In this document: in pieces, positions 32,151 to 39,273 of the stretch | Layout: each line of letters begins with the position of its first letter | Position numbering within the stretch: position 1 is the first letter of the stretch | Made by a program: the position numbers and the translations under genes | NCBI GenBank assembly: GCA_964350895.1 | Contig: CAYGMG010000019.1 | Location: forward strand, 1 to 39,273 | Source of the DNA: Pseudomarimonas sp964350895 | GTDB taxonomy: Bacteria > Pseudomonadota > Gammaproteobacteria > Xanthomonadales > Xanthomonadaceae | Direction: 5' to 3' | DNA: 39,273 nucleotides | The notes under the pieces: generated by a model | The model's database searches: none | Told to the model about the DNA's origin: nothing | What the model saw: the letters and a program-made list of their open reading frames with translations, nothing else

Positions 32151-32173
32151 TGCCCGCCTGCCCGCCTGCCCGC
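32151..32173. repeat. Three tandem copies of an 8-bp unit
   Basis: TGCCCGCC is repeated directly three times (the last copy ends in G) in the gap between the aminopeptidase and HlyD-like genes. Replication-slippage product; no function apparent. Confidence 0.6.
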
Positions 32174-32251
32174 GCGTCTCGCGGCGGCCGCCGCACCCAA
32201 ACCACAGGTGTAGGAACGCGCGGCCGAAGGCGCAGACCGTGCACAGCGATA

Positions 32252-32263
32252 TGACAACTGTCA
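32252..32263. promoter_or_regulatory. Small inverted repeat upstream of the export operon
   Basis: TGACA-AC-TGTCA lies 79 bp before the HlyD-like start in the only intergenic region of this operon. It may be an operator, but with 5-bp arms this is weak evidence. Confidence 0.25.
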
Positions 32264-32342
32264 GGCGCAGAAAGTGTCTTCTGGCACCAGCAGGTCGAAC
32301 AGGCCCCGGCTACACTGCAAGCCCGTGACGGACACCGAATCG

Positions 32343-33587
32343 ATGAACGATCCTTCTGCCCTGCTCTCGGAATTGCGTATCGACCGCAGCCGCAGCGCGC
32401 CGCCACCCGCCTCCTCCCGCTGGCCCTGGCTGATCGCCCTGCTGGTCGCCGTGCTCGGCGCCGCTGGCCTCATCGCCTGGAGTCTGCGCGAGCCGCCGAT
32501 CAGCGTGCGCACCGCCGCCGTGGTGGAACGCAGTGCAGCCAGCGCGCCAACCGCGGCTTCGGTGCTGGACGCCTCCGGCTACGTCACCGCACGGCGCATC
32601 GCCACGGTGTCCTCGAAGATCACCGGCAAGGTCCAGGACGTATTCATCGAAGAGGGGCAAGCAGTCGAAGCGGGCGAGCTGCTGGCCCTGCTCGAACCCA
32701 CCGAAGCCAGCGCCCAGCGCGATCTCAGCCAGGCCCAACTGGTCGCTGCGCGCAGCGAGGTGACCCGCGCCCAGGCCCAGCTGCGGCTGGCCGAGCAGAA
32801 CCTCTCGCGGCAGCGCGAGCTGGCCGAGCGCAAGCTGATCGCCACCGCCGTGCTCGACCAGGCGATCGCCGAGCGCGACGCCCTGGCCGCCCAGCTGCAG
32901 AGCGCGCGCAGCCAGGTGCGGGTCGCCGGCGAGGTGCTCGACGTGGCCCAGATCGGCCTCGACAACACCGAGATCCGCGCGCCGTTTGCCGGGGTGATCA
33001 CGGTCAAGGCGGCGCAGCCGGGCGAGATGATCTCGCCGGTGTCGGCCGGCGGCGGCTTCACCCGCACCGGCATCGGCACCGTGGTCGACATGGACTCGCT
33101 GGAGATCCAGGTCGACGTCAACGAGAGCTTCATCGGCCGGGTCCGTCCCGGGCAGAAGGTCGAGGCCGTGCTCAACGCGTATCCGGACTGGCGCATCCCG
33201 GCCGAGGTGATTGCCATCGTGCCGACCGCCGACCGCAGCAAGGCGACGGTCAAGGTGCGTATCGCCTTCCTCGAACGCGACGCACGGATCGTTCCCGACA
33301 TGGGCGTGCGGGTGTCCTTCCTGGCCGATGCGCCAGCGCCCGGCGCGCAACAGGCAGCCCCGGCCAGCGTGATCAGCGTCCCGGCCGAGGCGGTGGTGAC
33401 CCGTGACGGCAAGGAAGTGGTCTTCGTGGTCCGCGAGGATGTCGCGCTGCGCCGCGAGGTCAGCGCGGAGAACGGCCGCGACGGCCAGCGCCGCATCCTG
33501 CGCGGCCTGGCCGCCGGCGAGCGGGTCGTGTTGTCGCCGCCCCCCGAGCTGATTGAGGGCAGCAAGCTGGCGCCGGCCGACGGCTGA
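32343..33587 (+). CDS. HlyD/MacA-family periplasmic adaptor
   Basis: A 414-residue protein anchored by one N-terminal membrane helix (about 28-48: WPWLIALLVAVLGAAGLIAW). It then has a biotinyl-lipoyl half-domain (GYVTARRIATVSSKITGKVQDVFIEEGQAVEAGELLALLEP), a helical hairpin (about 120-210; repeated Ala/Gln/Arg), the second lipoyl half (DNTEIRAPFAGVITVKAAQPGEMISP), a beta-barrel domain and a membrane-proximal domain. It would bridge the inner-membrane ABC permeases to an outer-membrane channel. First gene of a four-gene operon with the ATPase and two FtsX-type permeases. Confidence 0.92.
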   Translation: MNDPSALLSELRIDRSRSAPPPASSRWPWLIALLVAVLGAAGLIAWSLREPPISVRTAAVVERSAASAPTAASVLDASGYVTARRIATVSSKITGKVQDVFIEEGQAVEAGELLALLEPTEASAQRDLSQAQLVAARSEVTRAQAQLRLAEQNLSRQRELAERKLIATAVLDQAIAERDALAAQLQSARSQVRVAGEVLDVAQIGLDNTEIRAPFAGVITVKAAQPGEMISPVSAGGGFTRTGIGTVVDMDSLEIQVDVNESFIGRVRPGQKVEAVLNAYPDWRIPAEVIAIVPTADRSKATVKVRIAFLERDARIVPDMGVRVSFLADAPAPGAQQAAPASVISVPAEAVVTRDGKEVVFVVREDVALRREVSAENGRDGQRRILRGLAAGERVVLSPPPELIEGSKLAPADG

Positions 33588-33643
33588 GTCCGCCTTCCAT
33601 CACCCATCGTTTCCCTATTCCGACCGAACAAGCGAGGCACAGC

Positions 33644-34336
33644 ATGTCCGAGGCCCTGGTACAGATCCGCAGCCTGACCAAGCACTATCAGCGCGGCAAG
33701 CAGACGGTCGAGGTGCTGCACGGCATCGACCTCGACATCCCGCGCGGTGACTTCGTCGCCCTGATGGGCCCCTCGGGTTCGGGCAAGACCACCTTGCTCA
33801 ACCTGATCGGCGGCCTCGACACGCCCACCGCCGGCAGCGTCAGCGTCGATGGAAAGCGCATCGACCAGTTCAGTGCGGGGGCACTTGCCGACTGGCGCGC
33901 CGAACACATTGGCTTCGTCTTCCAGTTCTACAACCTGCTGCCGGTGCTCTCGGCACAGAAGAACGTCGAGCTGCCCCTGCTGCTGACCCGGATGGGCGGC
34001 GCCGAGCGAACCAAGCGGGCCAAGCTGGCGCTGACCCTGGTGGGCCTGGCCGACCGCGGCGGACACAAGCCCAACGAGCTGTCCGGTGGCCAGGAGCAGC
34101 GCGTGGCGATCGCCCGCGCCCTGGTCACCGACCCGACCCTGCTGGTCTGCGACGAGCCCACTGGCGATCTCGACCGGCAGACCGCGGACGAGGTCCTGAC
34201 CCTGCTGCAGACGCTTAACCGCGAGCATGGCAAGACCATCATCATGGTTACCCATGATCCGAAGGCGGCCGAGTACGCCAACCGCACGGTGCAGCTGGAC
34301 AAGGGCCTGCTTGCCGACGCTGCGCCGGCGCACTGA
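33644..34336 (+). CDS. ABC transporter ATP-binding protein (MacB/LolD type)
   Basis: A 230-residue ATPase. Walker A GPSGSGKTT is at residues 42-50, the Q-loop is 'FVFQFYNLLPVLSAQKNVELPLLL', the signature 'LSGGQEQRVAIARALV', Walker B 'LLVCDEPTGDLD', the D-loop 'DRQTADEV', and the H-loop His is in 'TIIMVTHDPKAAEYANRTVQLDKG'. 'NLLPVLSAQKNVELPLL' is the type-VII (MacB/LolD/FtsE) signature. It powers the two permeases encoded directly downstream (10 bp gap). Confidence 0.95.
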   Translation: MSEALVQIRSLTKHYQRGKQTVEVLHGIDLDIPRGDFVALMGPSGSGKTTLLNLIGGLDTPTAGSVSVDGKRIDQFSAGALADWRAEHIGFVFQFYNLLPVLSAQKNVELPLLLTRMGGAERTKRAKLALTLVGLADRGGHKPNELSGGQEQRVAIARALVTDPTLLVCDEPTGDLDRQTADEVLTLLQTLNREHGKTIIMVTHDPKAAEYANRTVQLDKGLLADAAPAH

Positions 34337-34346
34337 GGGGCTGACC

Positions 34347-35507
34347 ATGACCCGCACCGGATTCGTCATCGCCAACCTGTTCCATCGCAAGACGCGCACC
34401 GTGCTGACCCTTGGCTGCATCGTCTTCGCCTTCCTGCTGTTCGGTCTGCTGCAGTCGCTCAACCAGATCTTCAGCGCCGGGGCGGACTTCGTCGGCGCGA
34501 CGCGCATCGTGACCCAGTCGCGGGTGTCGTTTACCACCTCGCTGCCGCTGCGCATGGTGCCGGAGATGGACGCCATCCCCGGCGTCGAGCGGGTGATGTT
34601 CCAGCAGTGGTTCGGCGCGGTGTTCCGCGAGGACCCGCAGATCTTCGCCTTCGTGGTCGACCCCGAGCGCTTCCACGACGTCTACCCGGAATGGGTGATG
34701 CCGGACGAGCAGTGGCGGGCGTTCTCCGACACCCGGCAGTCGATGATCGCCGGCCGCGAGCTGGCCAACAAGTACGGCTGGCAGGTCGGCGACCGGATCC
34801 CGATCCAGTCCAACATCTTCCCGCAGAAGGACGGCAGCAAGAACTGGGAGTTCGAGCTGGTCGGCATCTACGACGGCATCGACGAGGAGTGGCAGCGCAA
34901 TACCGCCGGCGGCATGTACATCAATCATGCCTACTTCACCGAGGCCGCCCAGTTCGGCGGCGGGCTGGCCGGCATCTTCGTGCTCAAGCTGGAAGACCCG
35001 GGGATGGCCGAGTCGGTCGCCGCGACCATCGACAAGCGTTTCGAGAACACTGCTGATGAGACCAAGTCGATGGCCGAGAAGGACTTCCAGGTCGGCTTCA
35101 TCAAGCAGCTCGGCGATATCGGCCTGATCGTGCGCTGGATCCTGTTCGCGGTGTTCTTCACCCTGCTGCTGGTGGTCGGCAACACGATGGCGCAGAGCGT
35201 GCGCGAACGGGTGCCCCAGCTGGCCGTGCTCAAGACCCTGGGCTTTGGCGACAACGCGGTGCTCGGCTTCGTGCTCGCCGAAACCTTCGCCCTGTGCGCC
35301 ATCGGCGGCCTGCTTGGGCTGGGGCTGGCGACGCTTGCCGGCGCCGGCGTGGCCAAGGTGGCAGGGCCGATGCTGCCGATCGCGGTCGACGGCGGGGTGT
35401 GGATCGCCGGCCTGCTGGCCATCGTCCTGCTGACCCTGATCGTCGGCCTGCTGCCGGCCCTGCGGGCACGCCAGCTGAAGATCGTCGACGCGCTCGCCGG
35501 TCGCTGA
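34347..35507 (+). CDS. FtsX/MacB-type ABC permease, first copy
   Basis: A 386-residue inner-membrane protein. TM1 is at about 16-36 (TVLTLGCIVFAFLLFGLLQSL), a large periplasmic MacB-core-like domain spans about 40-260 ('IPGVERVMFQQWFGAVF', 'VGDRIPIQSNIFPQKDG', 'FELVGIYDG'), and three further helices are at about 265-287, 315-340 and 355-375. The coupling motif 'RERVPQLAVLKTLGFGDNAVLGFVLAE' is the FtsX-family segment that contacts the ATPase. ATG 34347 is used because the helix pattern begins there. It pairs with the next permease gene, 10 bp downstream. Confidence 0.92.
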   Translation: MTRTGFVIANLFHRKTRTVLTLGCIVFAFLLFGLLQSLNQIFSAGADFVGATRIVTQSRVSFTTSLPLRMVPEMDAIPGVERVMFQQWFGAVFREDPQIFAFVVDPERFHDVYPEWVMPDEQWRAFSDTRQSMIAGRELANKYGWQVGDRIPIQSNIFPQKDGSKNWEFELVGIYDGIDEEWQRNTAGGMYINHAYFTEAAQFGGGLAGIFVLKLEDPGMAESVAATIDKRFENTADETKSMAEKDFQVGFIKQLGDIGLIVRWILFAVFFTLLLVVGNTMAQSVRERVPQLAVLKTLGFGDNAVLGFVLAETFALCAIGGLLGLGLATLAGAGVAKVAGPMLPIAVDGGVWIAGLLAIVLLTLIVGLLPALRARQLKIVDALAGR

Positions 35508-35517
35508 GGAGAACACC

Positions 35518-36702
35518 ATGTTCAAGCAGATCATCGCCATCTCCGCGCTCAACCTGCGCAGCATCCCGCAGCGCTGGGGCCCTTCCCTGGTCATCGTGAT
35601 CGGCCTTGCCGGCGTGGTCGCGGTGTTCACCGCCCTGCTGGCGATGGCCCAGGGCTTCACCTCGACCCTGCAGGACGCCGGCCGCGACGACCACGCCATC
35701 GTCCTGCGCGGTGGCTCCGGCGCCGAGCTGAACTCCGGCTTTGGTGGCGATACCGCCGATCTCATCCGGCTGGCCCCGGGGATCCGCAAGGGCGCCGACG
35801 GCAAGCCGCTGGCCTCGGGGGAACTGATGGTTATCACCGAGCTGTACCGGCGCGGCGAGACGCGCACCGGCTCCAATGTGACCATGCGCGGCGTCGAGCC
35901 CGCCTCGTTCGCGCTGCGCCCGCAGCTGGAGATGATCGAGGGCCGACGCTTCGAGCCCGGTCTGCGCGAGGTGATCGTCGGCGCCGGCGTTGCCCGCCAG
36001 TTCGAGGGCGTCGAAGTCGGCCAGACCCTGCGCATGCGCGGCTCGGACTGGGACGTGGTCGGCGTGTTCGAGGCGGGCGATGCCAACGACAGCGAGATCT
36101 GGGTCGATGCCGGCAGCGCGCAGTCGGCGTTCAACCGCGGCAACGGCTTCTCTGCCATGCGCGTCGCCCTGCAGTCGCCGGAAGCCATCGAAACCCTGCG
36201 CGAGGCGCTGGCCAACGACCCCCGGCTGACCGTCGAGGTGCTCAATGAGCGCAGCTACTACAGCAAGCAGACCGAGGGCGTGCGCGGGCAGATCATGGTG
36301 CTGGCCGCCCTGGTCACCGCGATCATGGCGATCGGCGCCATCTTCGCCGCGCTCAACACCATGTACTCGGCCGTTGCCACCCGAACCCGGGAGATCGCCA
36401 CCCTGCGCGCGATCGGCTTCGGCGGCCTGCCGGTCCTGATCTCGGTGATGATCGAGGCGGTGATCCTGTCCCTGGTCGGCGGCGTCATCGGCGCTGCGAT
36501 CGCCTGGCTACTGTTCGACAACCTGACCGTATCGACCCTCAATCAAGGCAGCTTCACCCAGGTGGTGTTCGCCTTCCAGGTCAGTGTCGGGCTGGTGATG
36601 ACCGGGCTGCTGATCGCGGTCGCTATCGGTTTCCTTGGCGGACTGCTGCCAGCAGTGCGCGCCGCGCGGCTGCCGGTGACCACGGCACTGCGCGCCGGCT
36701 GA
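35518..36702 (+). CDS. FtsX/MacB-type ABC permease, second copy
   Basis: A 394-residue protein with the same plan: TM1 (SLVIVIGLAGVVAVFTALLAMAQGF), a periplasmic core ('GELMVITELYRRGETRTGSNVTMRGVEPASF', 'IEGRRFEPGLREVIVGAGVARQFEGVEVGQTLRMRGSDWDVVGVFEAG'), then three helices including 'VLAALVTAIMAIGAIFAALNTMYSAVATRTREIATLRAIGFGGLPVLISVMIEA', the coupling region. Two separate permeases with one ATPase and an HlyD adaptor fit a DevBCA/MacAB-like exporter. The substrate is unknown; macrolides, peptides or glycolipids are all reported for the family. The operon ends in a hairpin 22 bp later. Confidence 0.92.
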   Translation: MFKQIIAISALNLRSIPQRWGPSLVIVIGLAGVVAVFTALLAMAQGFTSTLQDAGRDDHAIVLRGGSGAELNSGFGGDTADLIRLAPGIRKGADGKPLASGELMVITELYRRGETRTGSNVTMRGVEPASFALRPQLEMIEGRRFEPGLREVIVGAGVARQFEGVEVGQTLRMRGSDWDVVGVFEAGDANDSEIWVDAGSAQSAFNRGNGFSAMRVALQSPEAIETLREALANDPRLTVEVLNERSYYSKQTEGVRGQIMVLAALVTAIMAIGAIFAALNTMYSAVATRTREIATLRAIGFGGLPVLISVMIEAVILSLVGGVIGAAIAWLLFDNLTVSTLNQGSFTQVVFAFQVSVGLVMTGLLIAVAIGFLGGLLPAVRAARLPVTTALRAG

Positions 36703-36724
36703 GCGTTCCCGGCGCGTCGCGGAC

Positions 36725-36750
36725 GGCCAGCGTTTGCATAAACGCTGGCC
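36725..36750. terminator. Strong hairpin after the export operon
   Basis: GGCCAGCGTTT, loop GCAT, AAACGCTGGCC: a perfect 11-bp stem 22 bp after the last permease stop. There is no T-run after it, so it is not a canonical intrinsic terminator. It may still end or stabilise the transcript, or act as an operator for the GGDEF-EAL gene that begins 73 bp later. Confidence 0.5.
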
Positions 36751-36823
36751 AAGTCTGGCGTGAATATGCTTTGCTCGGCGGGGGATGCCGACGGGCCTCC
36801 TGAGCTGACCGGAGTGTTCGTTG

Positions 36824-39154
36824 ATGGGGAGCCTGCGCTGGCGCGCACTGACCGGTGTCCTGCTGGTGACCGTGTTCATGCTCGCGGTCGGTTTGCCGGC
36901 GGCGAGAATCGGTCTGGACCGCAGCTTTGTTGCCTTCGAGCAGCGCCATGCAGAGCAGGCGCTGGCCCGGCTGCGGCTGCAGCTGAAGGCCGAGTGCGAG
37001 CTGTTCACCCGCACCGTCCGCGACTACGCGCAGTGGGCAGACACCGTCGACTTCGTCGAGGGCCGGAATAGCGACTGGCTGAGCCGCAACCTGGATCCCA
37101 GCGTGTTCGGCAATTTCGAGCTGGGCGCGGTGGTGATCGCCGATGCCGGCCTGCGCCCCGTGGCCGCGGTGCGGCGAAGCGGCAACGCGCTGGCCGCCGC
37201 TGACGAGTCCCTGGTCGCCGGCCTGCTCGGCGAGCCGAGCTCGGCCGAAATGCTGCGCGGGGCGAGCACCTTCACCCAGGTCGAGTTCCATCACGGCAAG
37301 CCCTATCTGGTCGGCCGCTCGGCGATCCATGCCCCGGGCGAGGCCAGCCCGCGCGCAGTCGGCCTGATGATCTGGACCAAGCAGCTCGACCAGACCTGGC
37401 TCGACCATGTCGCCACCCTGACCCAGGTGCCGTTCTCGCTGGCGCCAGCCAGCGCGCAGAGCGCCCGCGAGTCGTTTGTCACGGTCAGCGCCGGACGGGT
37501 CATCGGTGCCCTGCCCTTTCATGGGCCCGGCGGCCGGCTGACCGCAGTCAGCGTGGTCAACATGCCCAAGCCGCTCGCCGAGCAGCGCGCCGCGGCAGAA
37601 GGGGTGATTGGCTGGGTACTGATCGCCACCGTGCTGGTCACCGCGCTGATCGGCGGCTACCTGATCGATCTGCTGGTGGTGCGGCGGATCGTCCGGCTCA
37701 GCGAGGCGCTCGGCAAGCTGCGCACATCGCCCGTGGTGGAACGCCGTCACGGCGACGAGATCGACGCCCTGAACGCCGGCCTCAACGAGCTGTCCAGCGA
37801 GCTGGATGCCACCACACAGAGTTGGCGCGAACAGGCCGAGCGCGATTTCCTCACCGGCCTCGGCAACCGCGCCCGGCTGCTCGGCGACCTGCCACGGGAG
37901 CTGGTCCACGGCCCGGATGACGAGAGCAAGCTGGCCCTGCTGCTGGTCGATATCGACGGCTTCAAAGCGGTCAATGATTCGCTCGGCCACCACGCCGGCG
38001 ATGCCCTGCTGCGCGAAGTCGCCCTGCGCATCAACGATTGCGCCGTGGCTCCGGCCATCTGCTACCGGCTGGGTGGTGACGAGTTCGCCGTGCTCGCGCC
38101 GCACCTGGCCTCGGACGATGAAGCTGCCCAGCTGGCCGAGCGCATCGGCCTCGGCCTGCAGATGGTGCGCATGGTCGAGGGCCGACCGCTGCCGATCGGC
38201 GCCAGCGTCGGCATCGCGATCTCGCCCTATCGCGATCCCATCCCGGCCTCGGAAATGATGATCCGCGCCGACATCGCCCTGTTCGACGCCAAGAACTCCG
38301 ACCGTGGCGGAGCGCGGCTGTTCTCCGAGCAGGCGCACGCCGCCTTCCGTGACCGCATCGAGATGGAGTCATCGCTGCGCAAGGCGCTGGCCGAAAACCG
38401 GATCACCTGCTGGCTGCAGCCGATCGTGTTCAGCCGCGGCAGCGGCATCGCCGGCTTCGAGGCCCTGGCCCGCTGGCAGGAGCCCGGGCGCGGCTGGATA
38501 GAACCGGCCCGCTTCATTGCCGCCGCCGAACGCGCCCAGCTGGTCACCCAGGTCGACCTCGCGGTGATCGAGCGTGCCCTGCTTGCCTGGGGCATCCTGC
38601 GCCGCCAGCTGCCGCAGGCGCGGCTCAACGTCAACGTATCGGCGCAGTCGCTGCTCGATCCGCGCTTCTTTCCCGCCTTCGAGCGACTGCTGACGCGCTT
38701 TGAGGTCCCACCCAAGGCGCTGGCGGTGGAGCTGACCGAAAGCGAGCTCGGAATCAGCGATGACCGCATCGAATTCGGCATTGCCCACCTGCGCCAGCTG
38801 CAGGTGCCGATGGTGATCGACGACTTCGGCGTCGGCGCCTCGTCGCTCGGCCGGCTGGCCCGGCTGCGGCCTTCCGGGGTCAAGATCGACGGCAGCTTCA
38901 TCCGCGATCTCGACGGTGACGGTGGCCGGATCTGCCGAGTGGTCATCGAGCTGGCACGCGAACTCGGCATGCGCACCACCGCCGAGTTCGTCGAAAGCGC
39001 CGAGCAGTCCGAGCGTTTGTCGGCGATGGGCTGCACCCTGCAGCAGGGATTCCGCTTCGGTGCGCCGATGGACCTCGAGCGCCTGCAGGCCTGGGTCGAG
39101 GAGCGCCTGCGCAGCCACCCGCCGTTGACCGGGGCGCTAACCGGCCCCAGCTGA
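36824..39154 (+). CDS. Membrane-bound GGDEF-EAL cyclic-di-GMP protein with CHASE4-like sensor
   Basis: A 776-residue protein. TM1 is at about 8-28, a CHASE4-like periplasmic sensor ('DYAQWADTVDFVEGRNSDWLSRNL...NFELGAVVIAD') spans about 30-260, TM2 is at about 262-285, then HAMP. The GGDEF domain has an intact LGGDEFA (about 417-421), and the EAL domain begins GFEALARW (EAL at about 546-548). The EAL active-site residues are present: NVNVSAQSL, ELTESE, IDDFG, KIDGSFIRDL and the Glu of AEFVE. There is no RxxD inhibitory site before GGDEF (sequence APAICYR). It could make or degrade c-di-GMP, or one domain may be regulatory. ATG 36824 follows CCGGAG at 9 bp. Confidence 0.93.
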   Translation: MGSLRWRALTGVLLVTVFMLAVGLPAARIGLDRSFVAFEQRHAEQALARLRLQLKAECELFTRTVRDYAQWADTVDFVEGRNSDWLSRNLDPSVFGNFELGAVVIADAGLRPVAAVRRSGNALAAADESLVAGLLGEPSSAEMLRGASTFTQVEFHHGKPYLVGRSAIHAPGEASPRAVGLMIWTKQLDQTWLDHVATLTQVPFSLAPASAQSARESFVTVSAGRVIGALPFHGPGGRLTAVSVVNMPKPLAEQRAAAEGVIGWVLIATVLVTALIGGYLIDLLVVRRIVRLSEALGKLRTSPVVERRHGDEIDALNAGLNELSSELDATTQSWREQAERDFLTGLGNRARLLGDLPRELVHGPDDESKLALLLVDIDGFKAVNDSLGHHAGDALLREVALRINDCAVAPAICYRLGGDEFAVLAPHLASDDEAAQLAERIGLGLQMVRMVEGRPLPIGASVGIAISPYRDPIPASEMMIRADIALFDAKNSDRGGARLFSEQAHAAFRDRIEMESSLRKALAENRITCWLQPIVFSRGSGIAGFEALARWQEPGRGWIEPARFIAAAERAQLVTQVDLAVIERALLAWGILRRQLPQARLNVNVSAQSLLDPRFFPAFERLLTRFEVPPKALAVELTESELGISDDRIEFGIAHLRQLQVPMVIDDFGVGASSLGRLARLRPSGVKIDGSFIRDLDGDGGRICRVVIELARELGMRTTAEFVESAEQSERLSAMGCTLQQGFRFGAPMDLERLQAWVEERLRSHPPLTGALTGPS

Positions 39155-39259
39155 ACCTTGCCGCAGGCGCCGGGCGCGCGGCAGGGCTATCGCGGCGGCG
39201 TTGGCGGTTCTGGGCGCAAATTTGCCGGTCGTCGAGGTCGCTCAATCGCGCCGGCTTTC

Positions 39260-39273
39260 TGTGGGAGCGGATC
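39260..39273. repeat. REP-like element at window end (partial)
   Basis: TGTGGGAGCGGATC, the exact reverse complement of bases 116-129. The window cuts it before the expected second arm of the hairpin. Confidence 0.6.

Noticed and set aside
32579..36245. Two minus-strand 665-codon open frames opposite the export operon
   Set aside because: Antisense shadows of an HlyD-ABC-FtsX-FtsX operon with intact motifs. The translations are Ser/Arg- or His/Gln-rich without domains.

Overview
This is a high-GC chromosomal window, most likely from a gammaproteobacterium of the Xanthomonadales/Lysobacterales type. That is an inference from several features together: YajD, BaeSR and DegQ-like proteins of gammaproteobacterial type, REP-like 'TGTGGGAGCGGATC' elements, REP-associated transposase (RAYT) debris, and many secreted proteins ending in a short GFE motif. 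No rRNA, tRNA, CRISPR array or intact transposase was seen.

Layout. 0.4-4.5 kb holds an HNH nuclease (YajD), a membrane-anchored thioredoxin-fold protein, a Sel1-repeat protein, a secreted DUF1996 protein and a Spy/CpxP-like periplasmic protein. 4.65-6.94 kb holds a MITE-like element followed by a BaeS/BaeR two-component system, divergent from the Spy-like gene. 7.0-11.2 kb holds a periplasmic redoxin gene broken by one in-frame TGA, an NAD(P)-binding protein and two secreted proteins (a beta-sandwich and a beta-helix). 11.2-16.2 kb holds a toxin-antitoxin pair apparently fused by a 1-nt frameshift, a flavodoxin-like oxidoreductase, a LysR regulator divergent from a cyclase/DMT-transporter pair, and a secreted NTF2-like protein. 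16.2-24.1 kb is accessory in character and visibly less GC-rich. It carries two decayed RAYT copies around a pair of lipoprotein genes, two tandem 711-codon FG-GAP-like secreted paralogs, and a two-gene cassette of unknown function.

24.1-39.2 kb looks like core genome. It has a split adenosylcobalamin-dependent class II ribonucleotide reductase (large and small proteins) with a histone-H1-like gene between the two, preceded by two NrdR-box-like palindromes spaced 31 bp apart. Then come a DegQ/HtrA protease, a HAD phosphatase, a second MITE-like element, an M17 aminopeptidase, a four-gene HlyD-ABC-FtsX-FtsX export operon ending in a strong hairpin, and a membrane-bound GGDEF-EAL protein.

The most interesting signal is a shared C-terminal motif, [IV]F-x-[ADS]-GFE. 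It sits at or within a few residues of the end of five otherwise unrelated secreted proteins (DUF1996, beta-sandwich, beta-helix and the two FG-GAP paralogs). It has no hydrophobic helix or basic tail, so it does not look like PEP-CTERM or GlyGly-CTERM, and it may be a sorting or processing tag. Other points of note are the fused toxin-antitoxin, the two MITE-like insertions directly before start codons, and the H1-like gene inside the nrdJ locus.
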